A stretch of 64,000 nt of DNA. Source: Rhinopithecus roxellana. Its lineage: Eukaryota; Chordata; Mammalia; Primates; Cercopithecidae. The translations under genes and the position numbers were made by a program. Location: positions 125,662,235 to 125,726,234 of the forward strand of contig NC_044558.1 in the NCBI RefSeq assembly GCF_007565055.1, read 5' to 3'. This document shows positions 12,005 through 24,204 of the stretch, one piece after another (position 1 is the first letter of the stretch; each line of letters opens with the position of its first letter). A model generated the notes under the pieces. It ran no database searches, was not told where the DNA came from, and saw only the letters and a program-made list of their open reading frames with translations.

Positions 12005-12320
12005 ATTATGGATTATAATATTCGTGGTGTTTTAAAAGGTAGAAAGCACAATTTTCAAAAAAAATATGCTTATTATAAAATATTATTTTGCAGTCAAAGA
12101 TCTGGGTTAGATTCCCAGATTTATAATCCTTTCTTGGTGACTCCAAGCAAGTTCCATATTCTCTCTGACTCTCAATTTTTCAGCTGTAAAGAAGATGTAT
12201 GTTCATTCACCCAATCTGTTTACATAATTTTTGTGAGGATGAATGATAAAGCATGTGAACTGAAAAGTACTTTAAGAGATTATGTGGGCATCTGTGTTTT
12301 AGAAGCCTCAAATGGGGAAG
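12005..12320. repeat. Copy B of the ~310-bp MIR-containing duplication
   Basis: Partner of 10401-10713 in the same orientation. Small indels and about one difference in five to six bases separate the copies, so the event is old. An open frame of 106 codons (12008-12328) runs through it. The frame is not preserved in copy A and has no recognisable features, so I do not call a gene. Confidence 0.85.
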
Positions 12321-12969
12321 TATTGTAATTTACCGTTAGCAATATGGCAGTCATTCAGACTGGATTTGTCTGGTGGACAGGTCTAGGAAAACTCCTCACC
12401 AGTAGGCTTACCTGGAGACTCATACTATAACCAAATGTTTGCTTGGCAGATTCTGGTGTATAAGAAGAGGAATATTATCATTTAAATATTTAATGGCAAG
12501 AGGCTATTATAACAAGAATAATTTATGTTTACATTTGAGATAGTCAATCTTATTTCCCAAACTATATCTCAATGGTCTGATGAAGGAAAATAATATGTTA
12601 TATAAAACATAATGTGTACTCAATAAATTCTATAAATTTTTCTCACTACAAGACTTCTCCCAGATTTTAATATGCCAGTGTTCACTATTGATATCTAAGA
12701 GGAAAATCTCTTGAGTCCCATTTCCTAAATAGAATTTTTGGAGAAGTAGTCAGAACATCTATTAATATCTCTCGGAAATAGAGAACCAGGAAACCCAGGT
12801 TTGGATTACGGAATTATAAAAATTGAAAGACTCCAGTTTTTTCTCCCAAGATAGATGTGTGAGCATCTCCATTTTGAGACGCCCAACATCTATCTATAGG
12901 AAGAGAAAAACAGGACAATTAGAGTCAGTGATGAAGCAGCTACTTTGTCTGGGGTATATGCCCTGGTGT
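12321..12969. other. Non-coding DNA, nothing recognised
   Basis: This stretch lies between duplication copy B and the LTR. No gene or repeat is recognised. Confidence 0.4.
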
Positions 12970-13553
12970 TTGTTGTGGCCTGCCAGGAAAATTTAGGACA
13001 GGGACACACACCAGCAGTTTCGGAGTGGAGGTTTAATTGGCAGAAGAGAAAAGAAAGAGAAAGGGAAACAACTACCTCTACGGAGAGAGGTGTCTCCTAG
13101 CAAAATGACCCGCTGGTGGCCAATTCATCGAATTTTACGGTCTGAGGTTTGAGGAGGTGGTGTCTGATTTACATCGGGCTCACGGATTGGTTCCATCAGG
13201 TATGACGTTTACATAATGCAGGCAAAGGGAAGGTTGGTCACTCCACCCTAATCTTATAATGCAAATGGGCTTTCCAGTTGCTCGGCACCATCTTGTCTGC
13301 TTCTTACTGTATGTATTCCTGACAAAGGGAAAGGAAGGTGGAACCGCCATCTTGAATACGTCTACTCCTTAATTCCTGCCACATTCACACGAGCAAGCTC
13401 CCAGCTTGCTTCTCTGTGTCTGCAGCTCAACTTTACAGGCTGCTGTTCGTTAGAAAACGATTTCGGACTGCTTTTCATTAAAAAGGAAAGCCTTACCAGG
13501 ACTTCCATGCTCTCACTATCTGCCTAAGTAATTTATTCTTAACTCCTGTATCA
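12970..13553 (-). mobile_element. Solo LTR of an ERV1-like endogenous retrovirus
   Basis: This GC-richer block contrasts with its AT-rich surroundings. On the minus strand it starts TGATACAGGAGTTAAG (13553 downward) and contains a promoter-like part with AAGATGGCGG near 13350 and TAAAATTCG near 13140. An AATTAAA polyadenylation-type signal lies near 13035, followed by the U5-like segment GGTGTGTGTCCCTGTCC. No retroviral internal sequence lies on either side, so it is a solo LTR. The family is not assigned and the right-hand U5 boundary (12970-12981) is approximate. Confidence 0.75.
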
Positions 13554-13884
13554 GTGAGACTCAAATTACTGAATTGTTGAGAAGCAGAAACTACCTGGAT
13601 TGTAAACCAAGGAAATGGTTCCTGAGAAATACCAATGGCACCTGAGAATGGAGCTGACACAGAGAAAAGCACAGGTGAGACAGGGAGAAAGAAAAACCAG
13701 TTTCTGGTGATGGTATTAAATTCTTAGCTCAAGCAGTGTCTCAAGTCAACTGTACCCTTGAATTTTAAATGTCTATAAACCTAGAAATATGTAAATTCTC
13801 TCCCTCTCTCCTTCTTAAATCAATTTGCAACTAAAATATGTTTTACCTATTAACATGGGCAGTATTTGGATAGAATTCTTCAGA

Positions 13885-14187
13885 GGTCGGGCGCGGTGGC
13901 TCATGCCTGTAATCCCAGCACTTTGGGAGGCCGAGGCGGGCGAATTACGAGGTCAGAGATGGAGACCATCCTGGCTAACACGGTGAAACCCTGTCTCTAC
14001 TAAAAAATACAAAAAATTAGCCGGGTGAGGTGGCGGGCGCCTATAGTCCCAGCTACGCGGGAGGCTGAGGCAGGAGAATGGCGTGAACCCGGGAGGCGGA
14101 GCCTGCAGTGAGCCCATATCGCGCCACTGCACTCCAGCCTGGGTGACAGAGTGAGAATCCGTCTCAAAAAAAAAAAAAAAAAAAAAA
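13885..14187 (+). mobile_element. AluY-type element
   Basis: Full-length Alu, from GTCGGGCGCGGTGGCTCATG to a poly-A tail. The target-site duplication AGAATTCTTCA is at 13872-13882 and 14188-14198. Confidence 0.96.
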
Positions 14188-14198
14188 AGAATTCTTCA

Positions 14199-17100
14199 AC
14201 TTTGCATCTGTGGCTGATTTTTATACGTTTCTATTACTAACCAATGCTCTTTAAGATAATCATATTTCTTATGTATGTAAAGTCATTTAACTATAGATGT
14301 ATTTTCTCTGTGCTCTGACTGACTATACATTGTTTTTAAATGTATTACTCAATATAACTTTGTTTTACTGGCATGTGGGTTGTTTTACCCTCTGTACTAC
14401 TTCCAGGCCTGATAATGAATTAAATGAAAAGGTTCCAAACATCTCCATTTATGCATATTTCTCTGATCCAGTAAGGTACTTTTTTTGTTATTAGGATTCT
14501 AGCGCATATTCTGTTTATCCTAAGCACACAAAACAGTATCTGGCACCTAATAGGCTTGAAAGTTGTTGGATTTCTTCTTAGACAATATCATCAATATTTT
14601 CTCTTCTTATGGCATTTGCTCTTTTTGGACTGTACGCTATGCTAGAATATCTGTTATACTTCATTCCCTGCCACCACCCTTACTCAAGAAAAGATGTTTC
14701 TAAGGTGACTGATACTTTAAGAAATAAAGTTAATGAAACTGTTAGTGACTGGGATAGCATTATGTTTTTGACCTTTCAAAGGTATTTACTGTTGAATAAA
14801 AAGAACTACTTTCAGAAGAATGAATATCTAATGGTGGAATTTAATTGAAGATAGTTTGAGACTATAAACTCTATTTCCAACATAAATTATATTCATAAAG
14901 TAACTACATTTTCACTTTTTCTTTAAAAGTGATATTACTTGCTTCTCTTTCTCCCTGACTTCCACTACAAATATTTTCCTTTTCATCCTACTTATGGTTG
15001 TTCTAGGCCCTGGTTTAATCCATAAACTGTATCTCATAAATTAGATTGAATAGCACTTTAAAGCAAGCTATTGTATAAACAGCTTCCTGGCCAAGTGAGA
15101 GATAGAGCCAAGATCAATTAGTAATATCTATCATGGACAGGAGTGACTGTTCGCTACTAAATAAATTTGCTCCTCCAGATTTAGCCAAACATTTGTATGA
15201 TACCATTAATGTTATTTGACCAGTATATATCTACATAGTCATTTAGCAACCAGAATTATAAATTAAACAGAAATTAGAGATTGAAATTCTTCTGGTAACT
15301 TTTTTTCATTGAAAAAGTGAAAACTCAGAAACATCTTACATTTCACAAAGCTAAATTTTCAGAAATAAAACTGTCCCTTTTAAACTTTTCTTTACAAACC
15401 CATCTTAACTTAAATAAGCTTCCAACTAATAAAGAAATACTAATAGTTCCTTTAAAAAAAAAGCTTTTAATAGTATCACAGTGAAAATAATATTTCCTTG
15501 AAGGAGGTAAAGGGGGATGCCCTGTACACAAATCTTAACTCTAACTAATTATAAGTTTAGTTCACTCAATGTAAGTAGATTTAGTCAGAAACAAATCTGA
15601 TTTTCTCCTGTCTCAAGCAAACAAAATGTTAAGTTCACTAGTTTAGAAAATATAGGCTGGAACTGCTAATGATTAGCTTGTTCTTATTATGGTGAAAATA
15701 GATTTATACATTTTATGTACCATGTCTAGGTAACATAAAATGGCACATATTATGGAAGCAGAACAATTTTATTATTTAGTTGTACCAACAGAAAAAAAAA
15801 GTGAGATTGACAGAATTTTATTCCCAGTATAGCAGTGGAAAAACATTTTGATGTTATGAATTTGCCATACATTATTGTCCTTTTTCATACTCCCAAAGAG
15901 AAAAAACATATTTGATTGAAAATAATAATATATTATTTTCTCATGAGGCATGATTTTTCTCATGTCCTAGTTCTTTTAGCCATAATCACGAGGAGCTTCT
16001 TGACATTTAGAGAAGCATTTCATTTCCAGAGGGTGGCGCTGTAGAATAGTTAAAAACGCAGGTTTGCTTTTCCTCAGAAACAAAGCAGATATTCCTTCAT
16101 GAACATCCAAGTTAACTGCAATTCTGAAAAGAGTATTCAAATTAAATAAATGCCTTACTGCCCTTTCCTTGCTAACATTTTAAACTCAATATTTTCCTAT
16201 GTCTGTGACCTAATTGTCTAGGCAAACTAGCAGTACAACAATTTAGAAAGTGCAATATTAAAAACAAAATAGGCAAAAATATTAAGGGATATGTTAGAAA
16301 AGTAGGCCAGGCTTACATCAGAAATACCAACTTCTGCTTTGACTTTTAATAAAATTTATCTATAAATGCATTTGAATAACATTTCATGCCATATAATTAT
16401 ATCATACTCAAAATATATGTAAAATCAGAATTCATGTGCAAAATCAGAAAATTAACTATAGAAATTAATGGATCTTCTAGTGATTATTTAAAATATTTTT
16501 GGCATTATAAAAACCTTAGGCTTTAATAAGCATATGGGAAAACTGAAGAAAGAGCAAAGAAATCAGGAAAGAGTGTAGAATTCCTTAATTCTTGAATTTT
16601 CTAGAGTTTTTAGAAATCTTTGCCTAGTAAAACATATGTAGTGTTATATATGTAATAAGTTTCGACTACAGTAAATTGATCTGTTTTCTATGCAAAGACA
16701 GATGGAGAACATTTGTGATGTTGCCAGAGATTGTATTTATAGCACATTTATTTATTTCTGTAAGCAACAAGAACCTATTCAGTGGTCAAATGAAAACTAT
16801 TATATTTAGAAGAGAAAAGTCCACTTAAAACTGTCAATTCATAGTTTTTTGGAATAATTGGAGATTTTAGTCATAATCATTTACATACTGGGAGCTATTT
16901 TTGTCTATTTGAGTCTTGTTGTTTACCAGTTGTTATATCACACAAACTACAAAGGCATCTCTAGTAAAACTCTAAGCATGTGATAACAGTAGACAATGAC
17001 TAGAAATATACTTGAAATTCATCATGTACAATGTATTTAGTGTAGCCTGTAGTATCACAAATACATCAATGAGTCTCACTCTTACTTTTATGAAATTATC

Positions 17101-18329
17101 TTTACAATGCACCATGGTTTAAAATATCTGTTGAAATGGAAGGCATAGATCCATCACTTAAAATTTGATGAGTCATGCTGTTATACTTAATCTGTTTTTC
17201 TTGAAATACATAACACAAATATTTGGATTATTAAAAATTAATAATAACCATAGCTTGATTTTTGTTAAATTAAGGCTTTTCTATAGTCTCGATTTACAAT
17301 GTGTTATAGAAATATGCATACCACAGTCATTTTCAGGATTTGGGAAGATGTCTGCAAATTAAGCCAGTAATTTATCTTAAGAGGAAAGGAATGAAGATAC
17401 CAAAATTACGTGTGACACTTTGTAATATTCATGTTTCTACTAATACACCATCTCTGAATGCAATAAACTCTACTCAAGTATTTTTAAATGTATAAATGAC
17501 ATTTATTCTGTAAATTCTTCTTAAATTAGTTTTTTCCAGAAAAGACATATTCAGAAAGGGAACATTCAGTTAAGAAACTACAGGACATAAATTTTTCAAA
17601 TATTAATGTTAGAAATTAAGCAGATCAAATATTCCACATCCTATCAATATTTTTACTTCTCAGGCAAATATAGAAATAGGTTATTACAACTCTCTGAGTA
17701 TAATAACTTATGTACAGGATATAACTGAAACTATAGAACTAATGTGGTGCAAATTCTTGACACAATTTTGCTCAGTGAGCAAGGTTAGTCTATCATCCTA
17801 CTGTAATCAAGCCCAATATCATCAAATTGACACAACAGTATATTCTCTGTCAGACAAATTACTCTTCACCCAAGACAGCATAATCCAACAAACCTATAAA
17901 GATGGAAATAATATATGACAATAATGTGGAGGAGAAAAACTAATATCTTTTCCTCACCTATCACAAGGCTCACAGCTAAGTCACCTATAATAAAAGATTA
18001 ACAAAATGCATATAAATGTATTGAATAAAAGTTTTGTGTGGTGTTGGAGCCTTCAGAAATCAAAACCCAAAGAAATAGACACTTGTGTATTTTATGGTAA
18101 ATTCGATGAAGAAGTGGCTAGTCATGCAGGAACGTGGTTGAAGGATAAAAGGATATGTATAATCTAATGGTAATAAACTTGGGGGAACTAGCAAGGCCTG
18201 TTTGTTCAAGTTTGACTCTGTGTCCCTGTGTCTTCAGAAACATATGCATTTCTTTTCTCTGTGTATGAGGAGGGTGCCTCTCCAAAGAAAAGTCTTATGA
18301 CCTAGTTTGGAAGAAAGGCAGAGAATTCT
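14199..18329. other. AT-rich non-coding DNA
   Basis: About 4 kb with no gene, RNA or clear young repeat. A MIR/L2-like tail is near 14520-14570 (CAGTATCTGGCACCTAATAGG). A CTCF-like motif is listed separately. Open frames here (for example 14297-14494, 14609-14848) are short and AT-driven. Confidence 0.4.
16026..16039 (+). promoter_or_regulatory. CTCF-like motif
   Basis: CCAGAGGGTGGCGC matches the CTCF core consensus at 12 of 14 positions by eye, including the AGGG(T)GGCGC heart. It is an isolated GC-rich patch in an AT-rich background. Binding is not shown by sequence alone. Confidence 0.35.
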
Positions 18330-18650
18330 TTTACAACCTACTTCAGGGGAGAAGGGCAGGAGAAGGTCAGAGAGTAAGTTTCCTGTTTCTGCTCTTTCCT
18401 TAAATGCCAAAATGCCATATTTTGGGGTAGCATGTCCTGAAGTCCATTAATATAAATGTCGACAGTGACTGCCTCTGGGAGGAAAGGTAGCACTTGTTTT
18501 GGAAGACATATGGGGAAACTTTCCCTGGGATGATGGAAATGTTCCATATCCTGACAAGATTAGACAGGTCTATGCACTTTTCAAAACTCATCAAGCTGTG
18601 CTCTTAGATCTATGCATCTCACTGTGTATAAACTATATCTCAAGAAAAAT
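18330..18650 (+). mobile_element. 3' end of an old L1 (L1M type)
   Basis: The series GACTGCCTCTGGGAGGAAAG, GGGATGATGGAAATGTTCCA, TTTTCAAAACTCATCAAGCTG and AACTATATCTCAAGAAAAAT is the usual 3' UTR order of L1M elements on the + strand. The left boundary is uncertain. Confidence 0.75.
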
Positions 18651-18989
18651 GATCATATTCAAAGAATAGATTTTTTAAAAAGAACATTTTTAAACGCTGT
18701 GCTAAAAAAATTTAGGGGAAAGAAGGAAAATTTATCTCCTTGCTGCATCAGTTTTGTCTCCAGTGGGCAAGAAAATGAATAAAGAAATAAATAATTCAAT
18801 AAAATAAAAAGCTTATTTGTAACACATATAGTCACAGTAGAAGTAATACAAAACAGATGTGGAAATACAAAAGGCACAGAAACAGGATCAAGACCTATTG
18901 ACAATCAATTGTTAAAAAAATTGGTGCTTACTATAATCAAGAAGCAAAGGTATGTGAATAAAACACCGATTCTATATTATAGTAGGAGA

Positions 18990-19064
18990 GTAAAATATGT
19001 GTGTGTATATGTATATATATACACACATATTATACAACATATACACACATATTATACAAGTCAG
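18990..19064. repeat. TG/TA/CA simple repeat with repeated ACACACATATTATACAA
   Basis: Alternating purine-pyrimidine sequence with short TG, TA and CA runs. The phrase ACACACATATTATACAA occurs twice. Confidence 0.85.
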
Positions 19065-20127
19065 AAATATATAAATACCTCAAGATTTGTTTAAAGACCA
19101 ATGCAATTTCAGAAGTACAGGAGAAGCTATTAAAAAGGTCTTATCTAAATAACTTAAATCTTAAAAGGTAAAAATAGGCATAAAGGAAACTAGCACAGTG
19201 ACAGCCACACTCTGGAGTTGTAGCACAATGAAATCCTTGAAGGACTGTAACTATTTATGGGTTTCCCAAATGTCCACAAAGTAATTCAAGCTTGATCATC
19301 ACTATCTCTTATGTTCTATATTCTAATTTCTGGCCATGATGGTAACACAGAATGATTAGTGATAAAACTAGCCAATAACCAATCTGGCGGCTTCAACTAA
19401 ATTTTTATTTTTTTTTCATTTTAAGACAGCAATTAGCCAAATCTTATCTTCTGCATCTCATTCCTCAGTTTGCATGTTTCCATTTTTCTCTCACTCCAGC
19501 AACCCTATAAGACATAAAGCAGTGAGTATTTTCTGAGGCTGCTCCACACAGACAAACTTGAGTAAGAAAAAAAAAAAAAAATGCCTCCTAAGAGCCTAGT
19601 GCTTAAAGTTGAGAAACATGAGCAGTTTACTTTAATCGACAGATTTGAGAATAGAAGAATATATGTTTGTCTTATTTTATTTTTAAAGAGTTAGAGGAAT
19701 TTAAAAACCAATCCTCTGTTTTTGTGTACTTTGTATTAGTTGTTGAATATTAACTTTACACTCACTTAATGATCTAAGGCAGATTGCTTTCCATTGTTAC
19801 TGTTTTGTTTTCCTTTTCAGAATGGAACCCTAGACTTTATGAAATCACCTTTCCAGTGGTCCATCTATGACCATTGTTTCTTGGCTCTTTACCAAACCAT
19901 GTGGAGAGCTGTAGGGATCTCTAAGATGTGAATCTGTGAAAGAATGTTTATTTAAATTAATCTAATCATTAGTAGCATTAATATTCAATAGATGACTTCT
20001 TTATTTTCATATTCTCTAGGGACAGTTACTTATAAACATACATATTTTATTATAATTTTTAATATCAAGTTTTTGTAATATTTGGAATATTCTCATTTTG
20101 GACCTGTACCTAAAAATAGTCAGTTTG
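19065..20127. other. Non-coding DNA, nothing recognised
   Basis: AT-rich stretch with a 17-A run near 19566. No gene or named repeat is recognised. Confidence 0.4.
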
Positions 20128-20405
20128 GGCTGGGCACGGTGGCTCACACCTGTAATCCCAGCACTTTGGGAGGCCGAGGCAGGTGGATCACAAGGTCAAG
20201 AGATTGAGACCATCCTCGCAAACATGGTGAAACCCAGTCTCTACTAAAAATAGAAAAGTTAGCTGGGCGTGGTGGCATGCGCCTGTAGTTCAGCTGCTCG
20301 AGAGGCTGAGGCAGGAGAATCGCTTGAACCCAGGAGGCTGAAGTTGGAGTGAGCCAAGATTGTACCATTGAACTCCAGCGTAGGTGACAGAGTGAGACTC
20401 CATCT

Positions 20406-20448
<43 letters not shown>
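20128..20448 (+). mobile_element. Alu with long A tail
   Basis: Complete Alu with head GGCTGGGCACGGTGGCTCAC and an uninterrupted tail of over 40 As at about 20407-20448. Many CpG sites have decayed, which suggests an Alu older than the AluY copies. Confidence 0.94.
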
Positions 20449-20453
<5 letters not shown>

Positions 20454-20507
20454 CTCTTAATTTAAAAAAATTTAATTTTTTACTTAAATATTTTAAGAAA
20501 GAAAAAG

Positions 20508-20836
20508 GGCTGGGCACAGTGGCTCAGACCGGGTGCAGTGGCTCACGCCTGTCATCCCAGCACTTTGGGAGGCCAAAGCGGGCGGATCACCTGAGGTCGC
20601 AAGTTTTAGACCAGCCTGACCAACATGGTGAAACCCCATCTGTACTAAAAGTACAGAATTAGCCGGGCGTGGTGGTGCATGCCTGTAATCCCAGTTACTC
20701 TGGAGGCTGAGGCAGGACAATCACTTGAACCTAGGAAATGGAGGTTGCAGTGAGCTGAGATCGCACCATAGCACTCCAGCCTGGGCAACAAGAGCAAAAC
20801 TTCGTCTCAAAAAAAATTTAAAAAAAAAAAAAAAAG
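20508..20836 (+). mobile_element. Alu with duplicated head
   Basis: Alu whose first about 22 bases are present twice: GGCTGGGCACAGTGGCTCAG is followed at once by CCGGGTGCAGTGGCTCACGC. The rest is a normal dimer ending in an A-rich tail with a TTT break. It lies 60 bp after the preceding Alu, in the same orientation. Confidence 0.93.
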
Positions 20837-21649
20837 GAAAAAAGAGAAATAGTTTCAGTCTATTCTGATTCTATTTTTTATAAGTAAATTTTTAAGAACA
20901 ATAATTACTTGAATTTATGGCTACTGTAGGAGTTAATACAGTTTTAATCTAATTCTATAACAAAAGTACCCAAAATGCAGCCATGTAAACAAGACAAAAT
21001 TTCTCTCGTTTGTGTTTTTACTTTCTTTCTTTTATATCTAAGATGACAGCGAGAACCTGTAATACAGCTTTGCCATGTTCAGTGCAAGGTTTCCTCACTA
21101 TCTCCCAACTGGTTGATGGTGTGTGCATTGAGGGCAGGAGAGCAGACAAGAGAGTGCACAGATAATTCTTTTAAGAGCACAACTAGAATAATCAGGCATC
21201 GTTCCTCTCCGTATTTCATTAACTACAACCAGTAACTTGCCCACATCTAGTTGAAAGAAAGGCTTGAAAAGATGGCCTTTGGCTGGTTAGCCATCATCAG
21301 GAAAGAAGAGGGTAAAGAATACTGGGGAAGAACTTGCAGTCTACCACCCAAATATCCAGGTATACAAGAAGAGGAAAAAGCACAGCTGTCTTTTTTCAAG
21401 GCAATGATCAAACACCACTGGATAAGATTCCTGAACTTTTCAGCTATGGCAGTGAAATAATTTCCCTGATTATTGAGGAAGAATTATGTTATCTTGGAGG
21501 AATTTATTGACCCTTATTACTTATGGTTCCTATTTTCATTTCTCTATGAGACTATTTGTCCATTACTGCTATAGCGACCGTAACAACAGATTTGCCTGTG
21601 ACCATCTGATTTATATTCATTGTTTTGGTGTAATGAAAATATTCAGTTG
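20837..21649. other. Non-coding DNA, nothing recognised
   Basis: This stretch separates two Alus. A 69-codon + frame at 21251-21460 has no recognisable domain and no supporting splice structure. Confidence 0.4.
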
Positions 21650-21951
21650 GGCCGGGCGCGGTGGCTCAAGCCTGTAATCCCAGCACTTTGGGAGGCCGAG
21701 ACGGGCGGATCACGAGGTCAGGAGATTGAGACCATCCTGGCGAACACAGTGAAACCCCGTCTCTACTAAAAAATACAAAAAACTAGCCGGGCGAGGTGGC
21801 GGGCGCCTGTAGTCCCAGCTACTCAGGAGACTGAGGCAGGAGAATGGCGTGAACCCGGGAGGCGGAGCTTGCAGTGAGCTGAGATCCGGCCACTGCACTC
21901 CAGCCTGGGCGACAGAGCGAGACTCCGTCTCAAAAAAAAAAAAGAAAAAAA
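21650..21951 (+). mobile_element. Young AluY-type element (OWM-like)
   Basis: Complete and little-decayed Alu with the same diagnostic set as the copy at 4301. The target-site duplication AAAATATTCAGT is at about 21636-21647 and 21952-21963. Confidence 0.96.
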
Positions 21952-21963
21952 AAAATATTCAGT

Positions 21964-23536
21964 AAATGAATTATCTATTCTAAATATGTATCCATTTTAT
22001 TCTTAGAAGTATTTAATTACCCTATAATTATTTTGTAAGAAAGAATTAGAAAATATTCTCTCCTTGGAGCTGCACATTTTTTATGATGTATATGCTGCAA
22101 AACCAGTAGTGGGGCATAGGAGATACCTTAAAAGTCAAACACGGATTGACTTTTGCCAATCAGTGCAATTCTTTCAAAACCTCAGTATGCTTTTGGTCTA
22201 GTTGTTTCCATTCAGATCCATAGACGGATTATCCTACCCAAAGACCTAACCCAGACAACGTTGCTATGCATACAGACTATCTTTTTTATTTACTGGTTTC
22301 TTTGCTTAGCACATTCTGCTCTCCTTCAATTTATGGGTGTCTACTTTGAAGCTACCTGAAAATATTAGTCTAGGCAGGAAAGCGTCACTCTTAGCCCAAC
22401 CTTTGAAACTATAAAGCACTTCAATTAACTTAGAGGTTTTAATGTGGGCACTTGAAGAAGTCAGAGGCCTGTTTACCGCCAGGCCTCCTTTTTTAGAATC
22501 ACCTCTAGCCTGGGTACATATTGTCACAGAACTTTGCACAAGAATCTTCCTCAGCAGTTCACAGAGGTTACCTGTTCTTTTGGCAAGTAATCTCCCTTTT
22601 TAAGGATTGCAAATGACAGTTTTATGAAATACTTTATCATAGAGTAATGAGAATTACTAACTTTTTAGCCTGCAATATCTGTGTTCTCACCCACTCTCAA
22701 TCCTTAGAACAAAGCTTCATTTTTTTTATTATGCTAGAGTACAATTCTAGTAACCAAGTCATGTTTCATTTAAGATTAGATGCCATTAAAACATAGGAAG
22801 AGACCCTAAAACACAACATTTTATACAAGATAAAAATTTATGTCTCACTAAATATCAAGTGGTAGGTTGCTTGTCGTTGGAAGGACAGGACGACTCTTCC
22901 GTTCTCAATATGTGACTTCTGTCTCTGGATTCAGGGAAACAGCCTTTGCCATGCATGACACAGCTATCGGAAAGAGGGAAAGTTTCCAGAATATTGTATG
23001 CTCTAATCTTTAGGGACGAAGCCTGAAGTACCAAATATGTTCTGTTTAAATTCCATTGTCTAGAGCTTAGACACATGGTCCTACCTCTCAAAAGGGAGGC
23101 TGAAAAAGGAAGTCTTAAGTTGGATGGCATGTGACCACTTGAAACTATTGTGGAAACGGGTTAAGAAAAGATCCGGGATGACAACTCTCGGTTTGATGCA
23201 ATACTGTTATTCAGAAACAAATCTAAATATTTAAGGCAGGAAAGATTCATTTAACACAAAGAATAAACTACTTTTCGCAATGATGATAGGAAGAGCCACA
23301 GTTGTGGGCTCTAGGCTGGAACACGGCACAGGAGAACTGACACACCCAGGGACTGAGATCACCACTGGAACTATTGCAAATGAACAATCCTCTATAAAAG
23401 CAATCTCAAAATTAGAAAGCCGGGAATCAGCTGTCACCACTACTTTTGCCACAGCTGCCTCTCAACACCAAGGGAAGTGAAGAATAGACACTGCAATATT
23501 GCTTTGAAAAACAAGACCTTCCTTGCCAGTAGATGA
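21964..23536. other. Mixed-composition non-coding DNA
   Basis: No gene or named repeat is recognised. Composition is less AT-rich than elsewhere around 22850-23460. Open frames (22855-23130 minus, 23231-23452 minus) have no recognisable features. Confidence 0.4.
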
Positions 23537-23930
23537 AAGGGAAAGAAAGAAAGAAAAAGAAAGCAAAGGAAGGAAGGAAAGAAAGAAGAAAGAAGAGAAA
23601 AGAGAAAGGAAGGTGAAAGGAAGGAAGGAAGAAGGAGGGAAAGAAAGAAGAAAGTAAAGAGGAAAGAAAGAAAGAGAAAGAAAAGAGGAAGGTGGAAGGA
23701 AGGAGGGAGGGAGAGAGGGAAGGAAGGAGGGAGGGAGAGAGGGAAGGAAGGAGGGAGGGAGAGAGGGAAGGAAGGAGGGAGGGAGAGAGGGAAGGAAGGA
23801 GGGAGGGAGAGAGGGAAGGAAGGAGGGAGGGAGAGAGGGAGGGAAGGAGGGAGGGAGAGAGGGAGGGAAAAAAAGAAAAGAGAAAGAAGAAAGGGGGAGA
23901 AAGAAAGAAAAAGAAAGAAAGAAAGAAACT
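23537..23930. repeat. Polypurine tract with a 24-bp minisatellite
   Basis: About 390 bases are almost pure A/G on the + strand. The middle (about 23693-23870) is about seven copies of a 24-bp unit built from GGAAGGAAGGAGGGAGGGAG plus AGAG. The flanks are GAAA and GGAA repeats. The period is divisible by three, so both strands stay open (23440-24012 minus, 23692-24078 plus) and give octapeptide repeats (SLPPSFPL on the minus strand). These frames are products of the repeat and not genes. Such tracts can form triplex DNA. Confidence 0.95.
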
Positions 23931-24204
23931 CCTTGCTCATACCTTTTACCTTGTACAAATACAACTTCTTGGTAGAACTAACTCTCCTCCTGACTCTCGA
24001 CTGCAAAGGCATATGGGGAGTGTCATTTTTAGCTTTTCAGAATCTAGAGTCAGGCATGTCCACTTGGCAGAGGGTTGAAACATCCGCCTCTGCTCCTGCT
24101 GAACAATGGGCACCACAGAAAAGCATATATTATTAAAGCATTATTTTTGTCTAAATGAATAATGAAAACAACAGATGATTGTTCAACCTACTCTATTATC
24201 TTGG

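Noticed and set aside
12008..12328. 106-codon + frame
   Set aside because: It lies in a duplicated MIR-containing segment and is not open in the other copy.
23440..24078. Long open frames (190 codons minus, 128 codons plus) in the purine tract
   Set aside because: Both are direct translations of a 24-bp simple array and its flanks, with no other protein features.
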